Origin: Oscillospiraceae bacterium
GTDB lineage: Bacteria > Bacillota_A > Clostridia > Oscillospirales > JAAYXM01
NCBI GenBank assembly: GCA_017408185.1
Contig: JAFQVE010000197.1
Span: forward strand, 1-9,970
Direction of reading: 5' to 3'
Length of the DNA stretch: 9,970 bases
Below, in pieces: positions 1 through 8,000 of this stretch. Position numbers and translations under genes: made by a program. Each line of letters starts with the position of its first letter. Positions within the stretch are counted from its first letter, which is position 1. The notes under the pieces are model-generated. The model saw only the letters and a program-made list of their open reading frames with translations. It was not told the origin of the DNA and ran no database searches.

Positions 1-448
1 CAATACGCATCTGCTTACCCTCTGCGATTATTGCATCACCGTCGGCATAGACATCACCTGATTCTGCACATTTCCATCCGATGAAAGCATAGTTTTCAAA
101 TGCAGGTACAGAAGGAACGGTTACTGTATCACCTTCGCTGTAAATGGCTGTTGAAAGCTCATCACCTATTGCATTGTAGAAAGTAACCGGAAGAGCTTCT
201 GAACTTGTGTTCCTGTAAACAGCTGTGAGCCATGCACCGCCCGAGGTTGCCTTGAAGCTGTATTCAGGCTCATAGCATACAGCACGGCGGTCACGACCGA
301 TTCCCTTCTCCCAGTAGAGGAACTCATAGCCGTCTTTTTCCGGTGCGGTTGCTTTGAGTGTTTCACCTATACCTTTGCTGAGTGTGGTTACAACCTCTGT
401 TGCATCGGCATTACCTTCAATATCTCTTGTGAGAATATTGACTGTTGC
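1..448 (-). repeat. Two InlB B-type (Listeria-Bacteroides) repeats, second one cut by the window edge
   Basis: Residues about 540-617 and 626-688 share a plan: a VNIL or VTFYN strand, an ETLKATAPEKDGYEFLYWEKG or DTVTVPSVPAFENYAFIGWK core, a Cys/Tyr-rich hairpin, then a strand such as AWLTAVYR. The 'GeTvtvP..p...gY.FvGW' signature is that of the Flg_new/InlB B-repeat family of beta-grasp domains found in Gram-positive and Bacteroidetes surface proteins. In this protein family such repeats are stalk or protein-contact elements. The first copy is the more diverged. Confidence 0.7.
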
Positions 449-2065
449 GCCACCCGGAGCAGAATCATCGGATTCAACTGCGATATCCGCGGTCATTGCA
501 TCTGCGATTTCCTTTATTTCAACCTCTGCCTCGGAAAGTGTACCCGGCACAGGGATAAGGTTTACCTGGCCGACACGGAAGAACTGTGTTCCGGTATAGC
601 TATTGAAAGTAAGGCTGTCTGCACAAGCATCAAAAACAAGATGATACTCACCTGCAGAAGGTGCATCTATTACGAAATAATCTTCCGAAACCTTATTTTC
701 CGCTGTGGTCTCTTTGGTATACATTCCCTCATAGTAGTTATACCATCCGAGATGCTGATAATCGCCTGAGGTGATCTTATTCTGTACCTCGGTTGCACTG
801 TATGCACCGTTTGCCGCCTTGCCGAAGTAAAGCTTCATAAATGCGCTGTCTGTGCGTATTGTTCCGCCATTTTTCACTACCTCAAGTTTATATCTGCCTG
901 CATACGGAACTTTGAGTCTCAATGCAAGATGCGGTCTTGATGCAATAGATGCATTTGCAAAATATGTGGTGGTAAGACCTGTTACATAGTGGGCATATTC
1001 TACCTTTGCGTTGTTAAGTCCGCTTGCTCTTGAATCAATTCGGAAAGGAGCAGTTTTAGTGAGGTCCAAGGTCTTATATGCTTCAATGTTTTCATCTGTC
1101 CTTACACCTTTTTCTGCTGTACTGTCAGCCACAAGCTGTGAAGTGGTGTTCCAGTCAAAATAGCTGAAGTTCCATGTTGCTCTTCCATTCCATTTACCAT
1201 TCATTGAATCGGTTGAGGTGGGAAGCTTTGAGCTTAAGCTTGCGATATCAAGCTTATACTTCAGCGTTTCTGCATCCTGAGGAAGTTTCTGTGAAAGAGT
1301 AAGGCTTCTGAGGAAGATTCTTGCATCGTTATAAATATCATTGGTTGTTGAGGGATTGCTTGTGACTCCCACAGGAATGATAAAGAGATAGTAGTTCTTC
1401 GATGCATCAAGGGTTATAGGAAGGAGCTCCGTGCTTTTCTGCACTTCCGTTGCATTCTGCATATCAATACTCTTGCCTATACGTGCAGTTGAAGGAAGTG
1501 ACCATGCATATTCCTGAATAGCACTTGTATTGTTACCGTTTGTGTGCCAGTCAAGTGTTTCATCAGCGTTTTGCGGCTTCTCTATGAGATAGATATCAAC
1601 AGTAGGGGAATTTTTGTATGTTGTGTAGTCAAGTGCGGGAAGATATGTGCCGCTTTCTTCAATATCAAGCTCAAATGCATATGCACTTCTCCACACAGTG
1701 GGATACTCGTATCCTGCATTGGAAGTTACACCCGGATCGTATACCGGTCCGTTTCCGTTTATACGCGGAGTCAGAACCATATAGGCTGCCTGCGTATAGG
1801 GAAAGGATGTATCATTTCGCATATTGACAAAGCCCCACTTCTGATAGCCTTCTTTGGTATTGTCAATGGTCTGTGGCACAGTATTAACATAATTCTTTGT
1901 GCCTGAAATAGTGTTTGTACCTTCGTGTGAATAAGAGGTAAAGTCATACACAAAGGTTTTCGGGTCGTCTATCACCCATTCCCAGCCTGTGTCGGCCGCG
2001 AAAACAGACGGAGCAAGAGATAAGAGAATTGCGAATGCGAGGGCAAATGAGATGATTTTTTTCAT
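1..2065 (-). CDS. Secreted multi-domain surface protein with duplicated beta modules and InlB-type repeats (3'-partial)
   Basis: An open frame of 688 codons from the ATG at 2065 to the left edge with no stop; I read it codon by codon without a frameshift. The N-terminus is a Sec signal peptide, MKKIISFALAFAILLSLAPS then VFA-AD, with cleavage likely after residue 23. Two beta-rich modules of similar layout follow, about 36-259 and 297-506. Each opens with a Trp/Tyr/Phe strand, has a 'FELDIEESGTYLPALDY' or 'LRLKVPYAGRYKLEVV' pair of strands at its centre, and ends with a strand like ARIFLRSLTLSQ or QFFRVGQVNLIPV. After them come two InlB B-type repeats with DGYEFLYWEKG (578-588) and ENYAFIGWK (657-665). 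No catalytic motif was recognised. The pattern suggests a carbohydrate-binding or adhesive wall protein. The anchor, perhaps SLH, would be beyond the window. It is translationally coupled to the solute-binding protein, which points to a role in handling the same substrate (inference). Confidence 0.85.
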   Translation of the reverse strand, partial: MKKIISFALAFAILLSLAPSVFAADTGWEWVIDDPKTFVYDFTSYSHEGTNTISGTKNYVNTVPQTIDNTKEGYQKWGFVNMRNDTSFPYTQAAYMVLTPRINGNGPVYDPGVTSNAGYEYPTVWRSAYAFELDIEESGTYLPALDYTTYKNSPTVDIYLIEKPQNADETLDWHTNGNNTSAIQEYAWSLPSTARIGKSIDMQNATEVQKSTELLPITLDASKNYYLFIIPVGVTSNPSTTNDIYNDARIFLRSLTLSQKLPQDAETLKYKLDIASLSSKLPTSTDSMNGKWNGRATWNFSYFDWNTTSQLVADSTAEKGVRTDENIEAYKTLDLTKTAPFRIDSRASGLNNAKVEYAHYVTGLTTTYFANASIASRPHLALRLKVPYAGRYKLEVVKNGGTIRTDSAFMKLYFGKAANGAYSATEVQNKITSGDYQHLGWYNYYEGMYTKETTAENKVSEDYFVIDAPSAGEYHLVFDACADSLTFNSYTGTQFFRVGQVNLIPVPGTLSEAEVEIKEIADAMTADIAVESDDSAPGGATVNILTRDIEGNADATEVVTTLSKGIGETLKATAPEKDGYEFLYWEKGIGRDRRAVCYEPEYSFKATSGGAWLTAVYRNTSSEALPVTFYNAIGDELSTAIYSEGDTVTVPSVPAFENYAFIGWKCAESGDVYADGDAIIAEGKQMRI
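548..1177 (-). repeat. Beta-rich module B of the surface protein, diverged copy of module A
   Basis: Residues about 297-506 repeat the order of module A: an aromatic opening (WNFSYFDWN), HLALRLKVPYAGRYKLEVV in place of the A-module's FELDIEESGTYLPALDY, MKLYFGKAANG in place of VDIYLIEKP, then DYFVIDAPSAGEYHLVFDA and QFFRVGQVNLIPV at the end. Sequence identity is low and the match is mainly in strand order, so an ancient internal duplication is likely but not certain. Confidence 0.45.
1289..1960 (-). repeat. Beta-rich module A of the surface protein
   Basis: Residues about 36-259 form a predicted beta-sandwich of unknown family. It begins at TFVYDFTSYS, has a long extended region with VWRSAYAFELDIEESGTYL at its centre, continues through SPTVDIYLIEKP, and closes with ELLPITLDASKNYYLFIIPVG and ARIFLRSLTLSQ. 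The alternation of 'effect of the ligand-binding strand, Gly turn, strand' resembles carbohydrate-binding jelly rolls. I see no identifiable CBM signature, so the binding role is a guess. Confidence 0.5.
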
Positions 2066-3636
2066 TTTGTTTGTTCCTCCTTGTTTATTTTATAAGCAGC
2101 TTCATAAACTGCGAGAAGCTCGTCTATTGGAAGAGCAGAAAGCTCTTTTTGGAAAGCATCCCATTCAGTAAGTGGACGCTGACCGAGAATGAATTTTTGG
2201 ATGTTTTCCTCAACAAAGGTGGCAAGTGTTGTGTTATAGTCCGCTATTTGTGTTGCAGCTTCGGCACTTAGGTTCAAGTAAATAGTCGGGTCAAGCTCCG
2301 GATATGTATGCTCAAGCAGGAAGTCTGTAGTCGCAGCCTGTTCCTCTGAAACAGAAACATCAACAACTGCAGGATCAACTCGGAGATATGTTCCTACAGT
2401 TTGGAAACCATAGAGCACTTTTGAGTTGTCGCCTTCGTTGGGAAGAATGAACTTTTTCTTGCCGTCAACTACCTCATACGTCTCGCCCTCTTTCCCCCAG
2501 CTGATGATTTCAGCTCCTTCGTCGGAATAGAACCAATTGAGGTAGCGGAATGCGTTTGCTATGTCAGCCGGCTTTTCCGTGTTTGGTATTGCAAAACCCA
2601 TAGGATCGTTGTTGTACTTATTGACCATTGCAACACCCATGCCGTTATCTGCTTTCGGCGGTGTCATAGCTGCTATGGTATAATCGGGATTATTTGTACG
2701 CGCAATATTGTTGAAGAAGTCGATTCTCACTTGGTATTCCGGCATAATAAAACCGCGATCTGTAGACACAAGTTCCTGCCACGAGGAAACATTTATTGTA
2801 AAGAAATCTGATGGGATAAGGGATTCGTCTACCATTTTCTTGAGATATGTGACAATGTCAAGCATTATCGCACTCTCTCTTGCACCATAACTCCACTTTT
2901 CATTTTCAAAATCATAATAAACACCATAGTGAAAGTTTGGTTTCCAGGACGAGCCTATAACATTGATGTTTGAAAAGCCTGAACGCATACAAAATGGGTA
3001 TGAATCAGGATAGAGTTCTTTAAGTTTTTTGGATATCGTATAAAGGTCGTCAAGTGTTTCGGGAGTTTCCAGATTGTGTTTCTTGAAGATATCTTCTCGG
3101 TAAAGCCAACCACGGATGTTGGTAGCACGCTCCATACCGTAAATCGGTGCGTAATACACCTTGCCATCAGAGCCTTTGCGAGTATTTCTCATCCACTGAT
3201 CTTCTGTGGGAAGGCTGTCCCAGAATTTGTTAAAATCCGGAAGAAATTCCGAATAATCGTCAAGTGCAAGGAATGCCCCCTGTTCGCAGAAGTCAGAGAA
3301 TGAACCGGGTTTTCCCATGAAACCAAACACATCGGGAAGACTGTCAGGGGCCGCCATAACGAGAGGGAATTTTGTGCCAAAGTCAGATGCCGGAACTGCA
3401 TTTACGTTTATCGTTCCGCCGATTTCTTCCTTAATATATTGCCATACTTTCCAATTTTCATCGTACGGCCAAGATTCGTGACTTGCTATTGTGACGTCAA
3501 TCACAGCATCATCGGGTACTTGCTTGCCCTCAGGGATGTTGTACGACACATTGTCTATGGTGGTATGTTCTCCGCCGCAGGCGCAAAATGCTATGAGCAT
3601 TACCGCTGCAAGAATAAGCGCTGTTAATTTCTTCAT
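2062..3636 (-). CDS. Lipoprotein extracellular solute-binding protein of a sugar ABC importer (LplA/YtcQ type)
   Basis: A 524-residue lipoprotein that should capture a solute, most likely an oligosaccharide, at the membrane surface and hand it to ABC permeases. The N-terminus is a lipoprotein signal: MKK, a hydrophobic core to residue 16, then FCAC-GG. C20 (after Ala19) is the likely lipidated Cys, and C18 is less likely with Phe before it. The mature part follows the large family 1 binding-protein layout: SLPDVFGF (99-106), FLALDDYSEFLPDF (122-135), GKVYYAPIYG (158-167), IRGWLYREDIFKKHNLETP (174-192), GFAIPNTEKP (347-356), YLNWFYSDEGAEIISWGKEG (365-384) and TYEVVDGKKKF (386-396). The length of about 520 residues and the 'WGkeGeTYevvdG' block are typical of LplA/YtcQ-like proteins linked to complex polysaccharides such as rhamnogalacturonan. 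No permease or ATPase gene lies in the window. Substrate assignment rests on context only. Confidence 0.9.
   Translation of the reverse strand: MKKLTALILAAVMLIAFCACGGEHTTIDNVSYNIPEGKQVPDDAVIDVTIASHESWPYDENWKVWQYIKEEIGGTINVNAVPASDFGTKFPLVMAAPDSLPDVFGFMGKPGSFSDFCEQGAFLALDDYSEFLPDFNKFWDSLPTEDQWMRNTRKGSDGKVYYAPIYGMERATNIRGWLYREDIFKKHNLETPETLDDLYTISKKLKELYPDSYPFCMRSGFSNINVIGSSWKPNFHYGVYYDFENEKWSYGARESAIMLDIVTYLKKMVDESLIPSDFFTINVSSWQELVSTDRGFIMPEYQVRIDFFNNIARTNNPDYTIAAMTPPKADNGMGVAMVNKYNNDPMGFAIPNTEKPADIANAFRYLNWFYSDEGAEIISWGKEGETYEVVDGKKKFILPNEGDNSKVLYGFQTVGTYLRVDPAVVDVSVSEEQAATTDFLLEHTYPELDPTIYLNLSAEAATQIADYNTTLATFVEENIQKFILGQRPLTEWDAFQKELSALPIDELLAVYEAAYKINKEEQTK
2075..2080 (-). promoter_or_regulatory. 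Ribosome binding site of the last gene, inside the end of the solute-binding protein gene
   Basis: GGAGGA on the minus strand, ten bases before the ATG at 2065, is made by the Lys-Glu-Glu codons near the end of the binding protein. The start and the previous stop overlap as ATGA (2065-2062). This is a classic translational-coupling arrangement: ribosomes ending on the binding protein can restart at once on the large surface protein. Confidence 0.85.
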
Positions 3637-3640
3637 TTCT

Positions 3641-3649
3641 TCTCCTCCC
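3641..3649 (-). promoter_or_regulatory. Strong ribosome binding site fixing the start of the solute-binding protein
   Basis: The minus strand reads GGGAGGAGA, with GGAGG seven bases before the ATG at 3636. This decides the start: the frame also opens at an upstream ATG (3696), but that would overlap the previous gene by 41 bases, lacks a comparable site, and would put 20 hydrophilic residues ahead of a good lipoprotein signal. Confidence 0.88.
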
Positions 3650-3655
3650 GGCTTT

Positions 3656-5020
3656 TTATTTGTTTTCAATGCGTGAAATCGCATCAGAATAGCCACTTAC
3701 GAATATATTGTTTACTCCCGGTTTAATGCTCCCCTTCAGGCAATACTCTTCGATTGAGCGCCCACCTGCTTCATATCCGCCTTCCGAAATCATCTTATCA
3801 CTTGGGATATATGCAATAGCGTTGTTGTATCCCAAGCATATAATATTCTTATCCGGAAAACCTTCCTGTAAAACAGCAGCTATATTGCAACCGGGTTCTC
3901 CGCCCATGGAAAAAACATAAAAATCGGGGTTTATCCGTATTACGCCGCAATTCAGTGTCAATTCATTTGAAAGTGAGTCATAATTGTCAAGAATATAATC
4001 CGAGTGAGCCAGCCAGAAGTTATTTACATTTTCTTCTATGCTGTCAGGTTTTCCGGGTACGGGAACGAAACGTTCTGAAGCATCTACGGTAAAATCTCTC
4101 CTATGCTGAAGGTAATGTTCTCTTGGCAAAACTTCAAGCGGAAGGTTGACACAAAACACATCAGAGCCAAGTTTTACAGGAACGAGTTTCCACTCTCCTG
4201 ATACGAGTTGAATCTTGATTCTTTGCAGCATTGCCTGTGCAACCTCATCACAGTCATCATAGCTTATACCGGTAAATTTCTGCGTTTTTGTTGCCCCAAT
4301 CCGAAGTTTGGCATCCGCACCGAATCCTTGGAAAAAGATTGCGGTAGTACCGTAAAACTCGCCTTCTATCCTCTGACAAAGACGACCGGGATATTCAGAA
4401 GACAGAACACTGTAACAGCTTAGATTTGATGGATGGCAGGCAAAATTTAGTGCAAGCGCACGCATTTTGCCATTTTCATCCTCGAATTTAAGCATATAAA
4501 GGTTTTTGTCGCATTCTCCGTCAGGATTTGGTCTGAGCATGATTTCGCCGTCAACAGAAAGTCTTCGGCTGATGTTCCACTCTCCGGCGACGGAAGCATA
4601 CTTGAGAGTTCCTTTTCTCATACATAACAAGGCACGGTCTATTGCGGATTTTGTACGACCAATCAAAAACTCTTCATATTCATTCGTATACCATACGAAG
4701 TCGTATCCCTTCACGGCAGGTCCGAAATGGGTGTGAGTATAGTTGACATGGAGATTCCTGCCTGGAATTCCGTATTTCTTCACGATGTATTCGCGCAATG
4801 TATCGGCCAAGCTGTCATCATGAAAAAGTAAGTCATAACTTACAAGAATTACTGTTTCGCCGTCCTCATCTCGAAGAACAAGAGCTCGGACAAACAGGTC
4901 ATCATGGATATCGGTGAATTCCGCCCCGAACATAGTTGCAAATCCAATCATCGGCATGGACATGCTTGGAGTGATGATATCTTTAGCTATTCCGAAATAT
5001 AAACTCTCGTATTTTTTCAT
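3656..5020 (-). CDS. Neutral/alkaline ceramidase-family hydrolase, cytoplasmic, probably not a true ceramidase
   Basis: A complete 454-residue protein resembling the N-terminal catalytic domain of neutral/alkaline non-lysosomal ceramidases (PF04734), zinc amidases that split N-acyl bonds. Family blocks in order: GIAKDIITPSMSMPMIGFA (10-28), DLFVRALVLRDEDG (41-54), NYTHTHFGP (93-101), LNFACHPSNLS (191-201), FFQGFGADAKL (229-239), SMGGEPGCNIA (371-381) and GYNNAIAYIPS (397-407) leading into GGYEAGGRS. By comparison with Pseudomonas ceramidase, H98 or H96, H196, E375 and Y404 are the likely zinc ligands, so the site looks intact. It lacks a signal peptide, a membrane segment and the family's C-terminal Ig-like domain, and should act in the cytoplasm. 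It sits between a surface lyase and a solute-binding protein, 17 and 19 bases away, which suggests an imported glycan fragment as substrate (inference). Start chosen by the AAGGTG site and the MKKYESLYFG opening. Confidence 0.82.
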   Translation of the reverse strand: MKKYESLYFGIAKDIITPSMSMPMIGFATMFGAEFTDIHDDLFVRALVLRDEDGETVILVSYDLLFHDDSLADTLREYIVKKYGIPGRNLHVNYTHTHFGPAVKGYDFVWYTNEYEEFLIGRTKSAIDRALLCMRKGTLKYASVAGEWNISRRLSVDGEIMLRPNPDGECDKNLYMLKFEDENGKMRALALNFACHPSNLSCYSVLSSEYPGRLCQRIEGEFYGTTAIFFQGFGADAKLRIGATKTQKFTGISYDDCDEVAQAMLQRIKIQLVSGEWKLVPVKLGSDVFCVNLPLEVLPREHYLQHRRDFTVDASERFVPVPGKPDSIEENVNNFWLAHSDYILDNYDSLSNELTLNCGVIRINPDFYVFSMGGEPGCNIAAVLQEGFPDKNIICLGYNNAIAYIPSDKMISEGGYEAGGRSIEEYCLKGSIKPGVNNIFVSGYSDAISRIENK

Positions 5021-5026
5021 TATCTA

Positions 5027-5032
5027 CACCTT
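5027..5032 (-). promoter_or_regulatory. Ribosome binding site of the ceramidase-like gene
   Basis: On the minus strand AAGGTG lies six bases before the ATG at 5020, inside the 17-base gap after the lyase stop. It is weaker than the GGAGG sites of the next two genes, so this gene may be translated less or may depend partly on ribosomes finishing the lyase. The gap is too short to hold a terminator or a promoter. Confidence 0.7.
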
Positions 5033-5037
5033 TCGTT

Positions 5038-8000
5038 TTATCGTATATAATCCAAAATACGTTTTAACAAAACCGCAACTTCTGCACGTGTTGTGTTTGC
5101 AAGAGGATCGATAAGTCCGTTCTTACCATTGACAAGGTCTGCATTTACAAGTGCTGAAACTGCATCCTTTGCATAGTCGGAAACTTCGCTAAAGTCGGGG
5201 TGTTGTGGGAGGATAATATCCTCCCCTACGGATATCTTGCCCATTTTTTCGAGTGCGCGATATACTATCACCATCATATCCTGACGTGTGATGGAGTTTT
5301 TTGGTGCAAACTTGTTATAACCAATTCCGTTTACAATGCCGCAATTTCTTGCTATCGCAAGTTCCTTTGCAAAGTAGTCACTATCCGAAACATCAGAAAA
5401 GTTTTCTGCATTTTCGGATTTGAGCTCAAACGCACGAACAAGGAGTATTGCAAAGTCTGCACGTGTTATATTTGCGGCAGGTGAGAAGGTGGTCTCGCTT
5501 GTACCTTTTATAATTCCCTTATCTGCAAGGGCGTTAATAGAATCCGCTGCCCATGCATGATTTCCAAGGTCAACGAAACGTGCTGTTTCAGTTGAAGGAG
5601 TTCCGAGTTCAGTCGGGGTCTCCGGTTTTTCGGGCTCGGAAGGTTTATCGGGTGTAACCGTTTTGTCATCGGGAACTGACGGACCTGTTGCACCGCCACC
5701 TGCTCCACCTGTTGTTGCACCGTAGACCGTGACCTCAAAGACTATTGTTGCCTCACGTCCGTCTCCGTCAATCGCTGCTATCACAAAGCCTGCTTCTCCT
5801 ACCTGGGAGCTTGTGGGCTTCCAGGTAACAACGCCGGTTTCTGCATCCAATGATGCACCTCTCGGAAGAACTCGCCCCTCAAATGTGATTTTGTCGGACA
5901 CGTCGCTCTTTGCGTTCACATCAACCGTAATAGCATTGCCCACCGTAGTGGTAAGATTTTCAGTGTTACCTGCTGTAATCTCCGGCTTTTCATCGCTTAC
6001 ATCGGTGAGAGGAACCGTTACCTTCTGATATTTTTCGATATTGAATTTATATCCTGCATCACGGTTGTTATCATCCTCAAAGGAGGTGATAAAGCTTACA
6101 TCACCGATATCAAGGTCGGTATATTCAGGATTTTCGGCATTGGGTGAAGCTCCGAGAATTCTGTATGAGCCGTTTCTTGAGCCCTTGTTTTCAACATATA
6201 TATATTCTCCGGAGAGTCTGTCAAGGCTAACCTCGCCGTCAAATGCAACGGTGATTTTGTTCTCCGATGACAATGTTTCCGTAAATCCGATGACCTCACC
6301 GTTATAGCTTCCCAAGGAGGTGGTATCGCCGATAACAGTTCCGTCATTGATATAAGTGTAAATATTGAGTCCCTTGTCATTTACGCTGTAAACACCCGCA
6401 AAGCCCGAGAACTCAAAGCTTACGGTTACATCCTCGCCGTCAGCATTCTTGAAGGTGTCCGTAACGGTGTATCTCGCACCTTCTTTTGTGGAGTAAACAA
6501 TATAATCGTGTCTTCCGCTCTTGAGACTTACTCTGATTGCCTTTGCAGTATTGTCACGAACGGGAGAAGTGCCGATGCAGAGCGGAACACTTACCATTTC
6601 GGCAATGTATTCTTCACCCTTATACGGCTGGAGCACCGATGTGAACAATGTGTCAAGAGTCTTTGTATCGGTTCTGTGGATAAGCATATAGTCAAGTCCC
6701 GTGACAGGTGCATTGGTTGCTGTCTGCGGAGGATAACCCGTGACAATGCCTATTCCCGTGGGTGTCCAGTCATTGAGTGCAGTATACTTCATATTGAGAC
6801 CCGTTGAATCCTCAACCTGCTTTTTGAAATCGGTCTGCTCAAAGTTTACCGAGAAGTTTCCACTCTCTATATTTTCTGCACGGTTTACGTTGGTAAGCCA
6901 TGTATATCCTCTCGGGAACATAGTCTTATATGCCGCCGTGTAGTTAAGACCGTTGGGGTCTCCGCCGTATTCTACTTCTTTCACTTCAGCATTAAGACCT
7001 GTTGACGGGTCAAGGTACTGTACAGTAATATCCTGTCCTACGTATGTATCCTCATAATTTCCGTTTTCATCAACTTGAGGTACAAGCGTGAGGTCGTCCG
7101 TTGTATATCCCATATACGACTGAGTATGGAAACTATAAGTGTGGCTCTTTCCGCCCTTTACACGGAAGAAATCAACCGTATATGCATCCCCGTCCGATGC
7201 CTCCACCGTAATCGCTGTTCTGCGGTAAATCTCGGTAGAGTCATACGACTTCGGAGAATCGACGTCAATAATCTTGACCTTATCCGTACTGTCGAAGTGG
7301 AGAGGAGTTCCGCTCCATACACCCTTCTGGGAATCATCGTCAACAACAACCGTATTGTGGGAGAGCGTTGCCGATGTCCACTGCCATCTGCTCTCGTCAA
7401 AGCCCGTTGCCTTGGGGTATCCGAGGTCCGGCATAAAGTTGAAGCCATAGGCGTTGATTGCAAGCGAAAGCATATCGGCGTGTGCGTGAGGCTGGTCGGT
7501 ACGTCCGTAGTACATCCACGTATCATAACGGAAGTCTCTGTCCGCGATACCACCCGGAGCCTTGATAAGCTCACCGTCGCGGAGAAGTGCAAGACCAAAT
7601 CCCGTGAGGTTTTCGCTTATGAACTCATATTCTCCCTCTTTCTTGATAATGGCTTCTATTCTGTCCGAAAGTGCCGCCGCATCAACAAACATATCAACAT
7701 ATGTATCGTCAAGATTTCCGCCCACAAGCCAATAATAGTTCTTTGCAAGCTGTGAAATATATGGTTTATGAAGCTCGTTTTCAGAATCTAAAAGTGCAAA
7801 TGCACGGAGTGTATCGGCTTTGATGTTTGCAGGCCCTTTCATAATTGTGTTGCCCGAGTCACCTATCGCAAGGGAATAGCCGTTTCCGACGTGTTCTTTT
7901 ATGAAGGTATTAAACATCTTTAAGAACTTGGGGTTTTCAAAGAGGTTGAGCTCTGTATCCGCACCTGTGCGATAAATGAGCTCTGCAACGTCAAGACCGT

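Noticed and set aside
1223..1255. Three AAGCTT sites within 33 bases
   Set aside because: They are the result of repeated Lys-Leu and Ser-Leu codons (AAG CTT, AGC TT) in the reading frame; no inverted or direct repeat structure extends beyond them.
1544..1906. A 120-codon open frame on the plus strand
   Set aside because: It is antisense to the signal-peptide-bearing surface protein, is Cys- and Ile-rich and has no recognisable motif.
3637..3655. A terminator or promoter in the gaps at 3637-3655 and 5021-5037
   Set aside because: Both gaps are under 20 bases, are filled by the ribosome binding sites, and show no stem followed by a T-run.
3637..3696. An upstream ATG at 3696 extending the solute-binding protein by 20 residues
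   Set aside because: It would overlap the ceramidase-like gene, has no strong ribosome site and would put hydrophilic residues before a clean lipoprotein signal. The ATG at 3636 has GGGAGGAGA in the right place.
7075..7755. A 226-codon open frame on the plus strand
   Set aside because: It lies wholly opposite the lyase catalytic region, including its conserved HAHAD and SHNTVVVD blocks. Its translation is rich in Arg, Cys, Val and Ile with no family signature, as expected of an antisense shadow.
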